Source of the DNA: an uncultured Atopobium sp.
GTDB lineage: Bacteria > Actinomycetota > Coriobacteriia > Coriobacteriales > Atopobiaceae
Assembly: GCA_937990665.1 (NCBI GenBank)
Contig: CALKRF010000088.1
Coordinates: 1-17,830 of the forward strand
Direction of reading: 5' to 3'
DNA: 17,830 nt
Shown here: positions 13,153-17,830 of the stretch, one piece after another
How the letters are laid out: the number at the start of each line of letters is the position of its first letter
How positions within the stretch are numbered: position 1 is the first letter of the stretch
The notes under the pieces: model-generated
What the model saw: only the letters and a program-made list of their open reading frames with translations
Databases searched by the model: none
What the model was told of the DNA's origin: nothing
Translations under genes and position numbers: made by a program

Positions 13153-13521
13153 TTGGCCCGTATTAACGGCGTCGACCTGCCACGCGATAAGCGTGTTGAG
13201 GTCGGACTCACCTATCTTTACGGCATTGGTCAGACTCGTGCAACCAAGATTTGCAACGAGACTGGTATCGATGTAAATACTCGCGTCAAGGACCTCACAG
13301 AGGAAGAAGTCACTAAGATTCGTGACTTTATTGACGCTAATTACACCACCGAGGGCGATCTTCGCCGCGAGGTGCGTCAAAATGTTGCCCGCCTGATGGA
13401 GATTGGCTGCTACCGCGGCCTCCGTCACCGCAAGGGCCTCCCTGTCCACGGTCAGCGTACCCACACTAACGCTCGTACTCGTAAGGGTAAGAAGCGTCAG
13501 GTGGGCGGCAAGAAGAAGTAG
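13153..13521 (+). CDS. rpsM: 30S ribosomal protein S13
   Basis: Small-subunit head protein forming bridges to L5 and touching P-site tRNA. The 122 residues start MARINGVDLPRDKRVEVGL, have a helix-two-turn-helix segment (YGIGQTRATKICNETGID), and end in the basic GLRHRKGLPVHGQRTHTNAR block plus a lysine-rich tail. The start is TTG; AAGGAAGGAGCACC is upstream. The matching N-terminus leaves little doubt about the start. Confidence 0.97.
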   Translation: MARINGVDLPRDKRVEVGLTYLYGIGQTRATKICNETGIDVNTRVKDLTEEEVTKIRDFIDANYTTEGDLRREVRQNVARLMEIGCYRGLRHRKGLPVHGQRTHTNARTRKGKKRQVGGKKK

Positions 13522-13535
13522 GCGAGGAGTAGCTA

Positions 13536-13937
13536 ATGGCACAGAAAAAGAACGCTCGCACTACACGCGTCCGCCGCTCCGAGCGTAAAAACATTGCAGT
13601 GGGCCAGGCCCACATCAAGAGCACATTCAATAACACGATTGTCTCTATTTCCGATCCCCAGGGTAATGTAATTTCCTGGCAGTCCGGTGGTACCGTCGGC
13701 TTCAAGGGCTCTCGTAAGTCCACTCCTTTTGCTGCACAGCTTGCAGCAGAGGCAGCAGCAAAGGCAGCAATGGAGCACGGTCTCCACAAGGTAGCTGTTT
13801 TTGTTAAGGGCCCAGGCTCTGGTCGCGAGACCGCAATCCGTTCCCTTCAGGCAGCAGGCCTCGAGGTTTCGGGTATTCAGGATAAGACACCTATTGCACA
13901 CAACGGCTGCCGTCCTAAAAAGCGCCGTCGCAACTAG
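13536..13937 (+). CDS. rpsK: 30S ribosomal protein S11
   Basis: Platform protein near the mRNA exit and E site. The 133 residues contain HIKSTFNNTIVSISDPQGNV, the helix AAQLAAEAAAKAAMEHG, and the highly conserved GPGSGRETAIRSLQAAGL and TPIAHNGCRPKKRRRN end. GAGGAG lies 6 bases before the ATG. Standard position between rpsM and rpsD. Confidence 0.97.
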   Translation: MAQKKNARTTRVRRSERKNIAVGQAHIKSTFNNTIVSISDPQGNVISWQSGGTVGFKGSRKSTPFAAQLAAEAAAKAAMEHGLHKVAVFVKGPGSGRETAIRSLQAAGLEVSGIQDKTPIAHNGCRPKKRRRN

Positions 13938-13954
13938 CACGAAAGGACAAGCAA

Positions 13955-14548
13955 ATGGCAATTGATAGGACCCCGGTCCTTAAAAGATGTCGTCAGCTTG
14001 GCATCGATCCCGTTGTGATGGGGATCAATAAGACTTCTAACCGTGAGCCACGTCGCCGTCGTCGCCAGGAGAGCGAGTACGGTATGCAGCTCCGTGAGAA
14101 GCAGAAGGCTAAGTTCATTTACGGCGTCCTTGAGAACCAGTTCCACGGCTACTATGAGATGGCTAAGAAGAACCCAGGCATTACTGGTGACAACCTGATG
14201 AGCATCCTTGAGACTCGTCTTGATAACGTCATCTTCCGCCTTGGCTTTGCTCGTACACGTAAAGAGGCTCGTCAGACTGTCCGTCACGGTCACATCACCG
14301 TTAACGGTCAGCGCGTTGACATTCCTTCTTATCGCGTAAAGAGCGGCGATGTTATCGCTGTTGCTTCCAAGGCAAAGGATCTTCTTCCAATCAAGGAAGC
14401 TCTCATTTCCTCCGAGCACATGGCAGTTCCTGCATGGCTTGAGGTTGACATTGAGAAGCTGCAGGGCACTGTTCTTCAGCTTCCAACCCGCGATCAGATC
14501 GACCTTGAGATTGACGCACAGCTGATCGTCGAGCTCTACTCCAAGTAA
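13955..14548 (+). CDS. rpsD: 30S ribosomal protein S4
   Basis: Primary binder of the 16S 5' domain and, in several bacteria, translational repressor of the alpha operon. The 197 residues start MAIDRTPVLKRCRQLGID. The N-terminal domain has a single cysteine (residue 12), so it lacks the zinc knuckle seen in some S4 proteins (C- form). The S4 RNA-binding domain is near residues 89-150 (ETRLDNVIFRLGFARTRKEA, then GHITVNGQRVDIPSYRVKSG). Located between rpsK and rpoA. Confidence 0.97.
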   Translation: MAIDRTPVLKRCRQLGIDPVVMGINKTSNREPRRRRRQESEYGMQLREKQKAKFIYGVLENQFHGYYEMAKKNPGITGDNLMSILETRLDNVIFRLGFARTRKEARQTVRHGHITVNGQRVDIPSYRVKSGDVIAVASKAKDLLPIKEALISSEHMAVPAWLEVDIEKLQGTVLQLPTRDQIDLEIDAQLIVELYSK

Positions 14549-14572
14549 GCCCGACCCGTTTTGGAGGTAGCA

Positions 14573-15514
14573 ATGTCCGAATTTATCCGACCAAACGTGT
14601 CGGTAGATGAAATCGGCGCAAACGTCGCTCGTGTGAGCGTAGAGCCGCTTGAGCGTGGCTATGGTGACACGCTTGGCAACTCCCTCCGCCGCGTACTGCT
14701 TTCCTCTCTTGAGGGAGCTGCGGTTGAGGCCATCCAGATTGATGGCGTTCAGCATGAGTTCACTACGGTTGAAGGCGTCTATGAGGACGTTACTGACATC
14801 GTTCTGAACGTTAAGGGCCTAGTTTTCCGCAACACCAACAACTCTGATGAGGCTGAGGCTTCTATCTCTGTTGAGGGTCCTTGCAAAGTCACTGGTGCTG
14901 ATCTTGATGTTCCTATGGGCTACGAGCTGGTTAACCCAGCTCAGCACATTTGCACCCTTGCTGAGGGAGCTCATCTTTCCATGAGGCTTCGCCTTGGTAA
15001 TGGTCGCGGTTATGTTTCCGGTGAGGATAACGAGCGTGAGAGCGATCCAATTGGATTCATTCACGTTGATTCGATCTTCTCGCCAGTTCGCCGCTGCGCT
15101 AAGGCTGTTGAGCCTTGCCGTGTTGGCCGTCACACCGACTATGATCGTCTGGTGCTTGAGGTTGAGACCAATGGTGCAATCAGCCCTCGCGAGGCTGTCG
15201 TTGAGGCTGCAAACATCATTAACCAGCACATGAGCGCATTCATGGGACTTACTGATTTTGACGAGACTCAGGAAGAGGCTTCGATTTTTGCTAAGGCAGA
15301 CGTCGAGGATGATTCCGAGCTTGAGAAGCAGGTTGAGGATCTGGACCTTTCCGTCCGTTCTTACAACTGCCTCAAGCGTGCAGGAATTCACTCTGTCCGT
15401 CAGCTCGTTGATTTCTCTGAGAACGATCTTCTCAACATCAGAAACTTTGGTGTTAAGTCTATTGAAGAAGTCAAGGAAAAGCTCGAGAGCATGGGCCTGT
15501 CCCTTAAGGCTTAG
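14573..15514 (+). CDS. rpoA: DNA-directed RNA polymerase alpha subunit
   Basis: Alpha dimers nucleate RNA polymerase assembly and contact upstream promoter DNA. With the ATG at 14573 the product has 313 residues. The N-terminal domain (about 1-230) contains PLERGYGDTLGNSLRRVLLSS (dimer interface). The C-terminal domain (about 250-313) contains LDLSVRSYNCLKRAGI, with the arginine and asparagine equivalent to E. coli R265 and N268, and FGVKSIEEVKEKL. An upstream TTG at 14561 overlaps the GGAGG ribosome-binding site and is rejected. 24 bases after rpsD, 33 before rplQ. Confidence 0.97.
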   Translation: MSEFIRPNVSVDEIGANVARVSVEPLERGYGDTLGNSLRRVLLSSLEGAAVEAIQIDGVQHEFTTVEGVYEDVTDIVLNVKGLVFRNTNNSDEAEASISVEGPCKVTGADLDVPMGYELVNPAQHICTLAEGAHLSMRLRLGNGRGYVSGEDNERESDPIGFIHVDSIFSPVRRCAKAVEPCRVGRHTDYDRLVLEVETNGAISPREAVVEAANIINQHMSAFMGLTDFDETQEEASIFAKADVEDDSELEKQVEDLDLSVRSYNCLKRAGIHSVRQLVDFSENDLLNIRNFGVKSIEEVKEKLESMGLSLKA

Positions 15515-15547
15515 TCGCGCCTTGTCACGCATAGGAGAATGTAAATT

Positions 15548-16033
15548 ATGAGGCACAATAAGAAGAGGGGCATGAAGCTTGGTACTGATGCTAGCCACAC
15601 CAAGGCCATCAAGAAGAGCCTGATCCAAGCCCTTTTCACTAACGATCGTATTAAGACTCTTGACGTCCGCGCTAAGGCAGTTCGCGGCGAGGTCGACAAG
15701 GTCATCACTTGGGCAAAGCGCGGCGACCTTCACGCTCGTCGTCTTGCTATGGCCAAGGTTGGTAACGCAGAGCTTGTCCGTGAGGTATTTGACAAGGCTG
15801 CTCAGGGTATGTGGGCTGACCGCAACGGCGGCTACACCCGTATCATGAAGCTTGGTCCTCGTAAGGGCGATGCTTCTGAGGTTGTTATCCTTGAGCTCGT
15901 TACCGAGCCAGTTCAGCCAAAGGCTTCTAACAAGAAGGCTAAGGCTACCAAGGTTGCTCCTGCTCCTGTAAAGGAAGAGGAGACCGAGGCTCCAGCAGAG
16001 GAGACCGAGCAGACCGAAGAGGCTGCAGAGTAA
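15548..16033 (+). CDS. rplQ: 50S ribosomal protein L17 with acidic C-terminal tail
   Basis: Exit-tunnel-side protein of the large subunit. The core (residues about 1-117) starts MRHNKKRGMKLGTDASHTKA and ends with TRIMKLGPRKGDASEVVILEL. A tail of about 44 residues follows, first Lys/Ala-rich and then Glu/Ala/Thr-rich (ending EQTEEAAE), making 161 residues against roughly 115-130 for minimal forms. The tail is low complexity and probably disordered. An AGGAG lies about 11 bases upstream, rather far. Last gene before the third terminator. Confidence 0.96.
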   Translation: MRHNKKRGMKLGTDASHTKAIKKSLIQALFTNDRIKTLDVRAKAVRGEVDKVITWAKRGDLHARRLAMAKVGNAELVREVFDKAAQGMWADRNGGYTRIMKLGPRKGDASEVVILELVTEPVQPKASNKKAKATKVAPAPVKEEETEAPAEETEQTEEAAE

Positions 16034-16053
16034 CTTCTGTCAAAGTGAATCTG

Positions 16054-16087
16054 AAGAGGTCCTGGCTTTTTGCTGGGACCTCTTTTT
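16054..16087 (+). terminator. Intrinsic terminator after rplQ
   Basis: A 9-bp perfect stem, AAGAGGTCC (16054-16062) with GGACCTCTT (16076-16084), continues into a TTT run ending at 16087. It closes the alpha-type unit. The ribosome-binding site of the next gene begins about five bases later, so, as with secY-adk, there is no room for a promoter in between. Confidence 0.92.
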
Positions 16088-16106
16088 CAAATGAAGGAGG
16101 GTTGTC

Positions 16107-17819
16107 ATGATTGAGTTCAAAAACGTATCTTTTGCATACGGTACGTCAGCTGCTGCGCAATCTATGACTTTCTCTGCTTCTGAAAATGCCATAGGAGCCA
16201 CTGAGAGCCAATCTCCGCACTCAATGGCACTAACCCTTGATAACGTTTCATTTACCCTAAAGCCGGGCTCTAGAACGGTTGTGCTTGGCCACAATGGTTC
16301 AGGCAAGTCAACGCTTGCAAATCTTTGTAATGCATCACTTTTTCCTCTATCCGGAGAGGTTTTAGTAGACGGCAATTCAGTGACCGTAGTGCCGTCTACT
16401 CAGATTTCTTCCGTTGTGGGAATGGTTCGTCAAGATCCAACAGCGCAGCTTGTTTGTGCAACTGTCTTTGATGAAGTTGCCTTTGGCCCTGCTAATCTTG
16501 GTTTGCCAAAAGAAGAGATAGTTTCTCGCGTTACCCAAACACTGGAGCTTTGTGGCATTGCCGATTTGATTGATGCGCCTACCCATACGCTTTCTGGAGG
16601 CCAACAGCAGCTTGTTTCTATTGCAGCAGCGCTTTCAGTGCGTCCACGTTATCTGGTGCTTGATGAGGCATTTGCTCAGCTTGATACTCGATTCAGAAAT
16701 CACCTTTCTAACCTGGTAAACACTCTTGTTACAAACGGGATGGGTATACTTGAGATTTCTCATTCGTTTGAGTCTCTTCCCGGGGCTGACCAGGTACTTG
16801 TTTTGGAGAAAGGCCAGTTAGTTTGGTCGGGAACTCCCACAGAGTTTCTCTTGGATGCAAATGCAATCGCAAACGCTGGTTTTGATGATGCACTCACAGC
16901 AACAGCGCATATAGCTGCACAGGCTGGCTATAAGTTTGATGTGCCTTTTAACGCATCAGAGTTTGTTGCGTTTCTTGTTCAGAACAACCTTGCGTTTGAT
17001 GCTTTGGATACCCTTGTGTATCAGCGTGCCCTTGAGGTGGTGCGAGCAAACAACTATGACGGAATCCAAGCGCTTGGCGAGGAACACGAGCTGGCAGTTT
17101 GTGGCGTGTCTCATGCGTTTGACAAGCCCGTTCTGCATGACGTAACTATTTCCTCTACAGGAGAGCTTGTTGTTCTGGTAGGCGCTTCTGGCTCTGGAAA
17201 AACAACCTGCGCCCGCATAGCCGCTGGTCTCATAGAGGCTGATACGGGGCACGCAACAATCGATGCGCGACTGGTGCGCCCTGGAGATGTCGGCATGTGT
17301 TTTCAGCGCCCCCAGGATCAACTCTTTGCCCAAAGTGTTGCTGAAGATATCGCGTTTGGTCCAACTAACAAGGGTTTCTCGCCAGATGATGTTGAGGCGC
17401 TTGTCGCGTATGCGGCAGCGCGTGTGGGGCTTGACCAGCAGGTCATGAACGCGTCTCCGCTGACGCTTTCTGGTGGCCAGGCTCGTCGCGCGGCGCTTGC
17501 AGGAACGCTGGCCTGCGCAACGTACGCGGTAGTGTTTGATGAGGCAACGTCTGGACTTGATGGCGAGGCGCGCTCGCAGGTGCTGCATCTTGCTCGCGAG
17601 CTGGCAAACGAAGGCAAAGCGGTTCTTGCAATTACCCATGATGTAAGCGAATGGCTTCCTTTTGCTGACAGAGTAGTGTTTCTCGAGAAGGGCTGTGTTG
17701 TTGCAGACGTCAATGTGCAAGAAGCACAGACAACCCCAGAGATATACGAGGCTGCGCAGCTTGATTGCCCGCTGTTTGTAAGCGTATTGCATGAGCTTTT
17801 GGAGGCCTGCTATGTCTAA
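16107..17819 (+). CDS. Fused energy-coupling factor transporter ATPase (EcfA1-EcfA2 type)
   Basis: Two ABC ATPase domains in one 570-residue chain, predicted to power an ECF importer of vitamins or metal ions together with EcfT and separate substrate-binding S proteins. Domain 1: Walker A GHNGSGKST (61-69), Q-loop Gln109, LSGGQ (162-166), Walker B YLVLDEA with Glu187, switch His219. Domain 2: Walker A GASGSGKTT (359-367), Gln400, LSGGQ (454-458), VVFDEA with Glu479, His511. Both sites look catalytic. A Ser/Ala-rich insert (about residues 13-40) follows the A-loop Tyr11, and about 75 residues link the domains. Both Walker B ends read DEA where DEP is usual. AAGGAGG precedes the ATG. In Bacillota two separate genes commonly sit here after rplQ; the fused form is my reading of one uninterrupted frame. 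Confidence 0.92.
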   Translation: MIEFKNVSFAYGTSAAAQSMTFSASENAIGATESQSPHSMALTLDNVSFTLKPGSRTVVLGHNGSGKSTLANLCNASLFPLSGEVLVDGNSVTVVPSTQISSVVGMVRQDPTAQLVCATVFDEVAFGPANLGLPKEEIVSRVTQTLELCGIADLIDAPTHTLSGGQQQLVSIAAALSVRPRYLVLDEAFAQLDTRFRNHLSNLVNTLVTNGMGILEISHSFESLPGADQVLVLEKGQLVWSGTPTEFLLDANAIANAGFDDALTATAHIAAQAGYKFDVPFNASEFVAFLVQNNLAFDALDTLVYQRALEVVRANNYDGIQALGEEHELAVCGVSHAFDKPVLHDVTISSTGELVVLVGASGSGKTTCARIAAGLIEADTGHATIDARLVRPGDVGMCFQRPQDQLFAQSVAEDIAFGPTNKGFSPDDVEALVAYAAARVGLDQQVMNASPLTLSGGQARRAALAGTLACATYAVVFDEATSGLDGEARSQVLHLARELANEGKAVLAITHDVSEWLPFADRVVFLEKGCVVADVNVQEAQTTPEIYEAAQLDCPLFVSVLHELLEACYV

Positions 17820-17830
17820 GTGCCCCTGTG
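17812..17830 (+). CDS. Start of next gene, probably ECF transporter membrane subunit EcfT (partial)
   Basis: ATG at 17812, five to eight bases behind GGAGG, opens MSKCPC before the window ends. It overlaps the stop of the fused ATPase by eight bases, the kind of overlap seen between co-translated subunits. EcfT is inferred only from neighbourhood: the visible residues carry no diagnostic signal, and an unrelated protein is possible. Confidence 0.45.

Noticed and set aside
14819..15733. Reverse-strand open frame (304 codons) opposite rpoA-rplQ
   Set aside because: Same codon-bias shadow effect; its product resembles no family and crosses two real genes.
16956..17792. Reverse-strand open frame (278 codons) opposite the ECF ATPase
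   Set aside because: The sense strand carries two complete ABC ATPase motif sets; the antisense product is Arg/Cys-rich without family features.
1..17830. CRISPR arrays, insertion sequences, phage or defence genes
   Set aside because: No repeat-spacer pattern, transposase, integrase or terminal repeats were seen; coding space is filled by housekeeping genes.

Overview
The window is a bacterial ribosomal-protein supercluster, essentially S10 (without its first gene) - spc - alpha. All 29 protein genes I could support are on the + strand, including one partial gene at the right edge. Gene order, the zinc-type S14, the single copy of each r-protein, the rplQ-EcfA neighbourhood, balanced base composition and protein flavour suggest a Coriobacteriia actinobacterium, most likely Atopobiaceae (Atopobium/Lancefieldella/Olsenella relatives). 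This placement rests on recall of protein style, not on a search, so it is moderate at best.

Layout. 1-281: non-coding upstream region with an RNA-like stem structure, a candidate promoter and a folded leader; no S10 gene is visible. 282-5138: rplC, rplD, rplW, rplB, rpsS, rplV, rpsC, rplP, rpmC, rpsQ. 5249-5946: rplN, rplX, followed by a strong intrinsic terminator. 5947-6249: terminator plus a heavily folded leader. 6250-11066: rplE, rpsN, rpsH, rplF, rplR, rpsE, rpmD, rplO, secY, again closed by a terminator. 11134-12545: adk and map, overlapping by 4 bases. 12659-16033: infA, rpmJ, rpsM, rpsK, rpsD, rpoA, rplQ, closed by a third terminator. 16107-17819: a fused double-ATPase of an ECF vitamin/metal transporter, and 17812 onward the first codons of the next gene, probably ecfT.

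The genes together supply much of the large and small ribosomal subunits, initiation factor 1, RNA polymerase alpha, the SecY translocon channel for nascent membrane and secreted proteins, methionine aminopeptidase for N-terminal processing, and adenylate kinase. This is the classic growth-rate-linked housekeeping block, and no new gene system is visible in it.

The less ordinary signal lies between the genes. Spacers fall into two classes. Most are 39 bases or shorter, or overlap by 1-8 bases. The others are 67-303 bases long and nearly always contain perfect or near-perfect inverted repeats: before rplC, rplB, rplN, rplE, rpsN, rpsH, rplR, infA and rpmJ, besides the three terminators. The spacer before rplN has mutually exclusive pairings that include the Shine-Dalgarno sequence, which looks like a cis-acting RNA switch. 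Two of the terminators abut the next gene's ribosome-binding site with no room for a promoter. Starts are ATG except GTG for rpsN, rplF and secY, and TTG for infA and rpsM.
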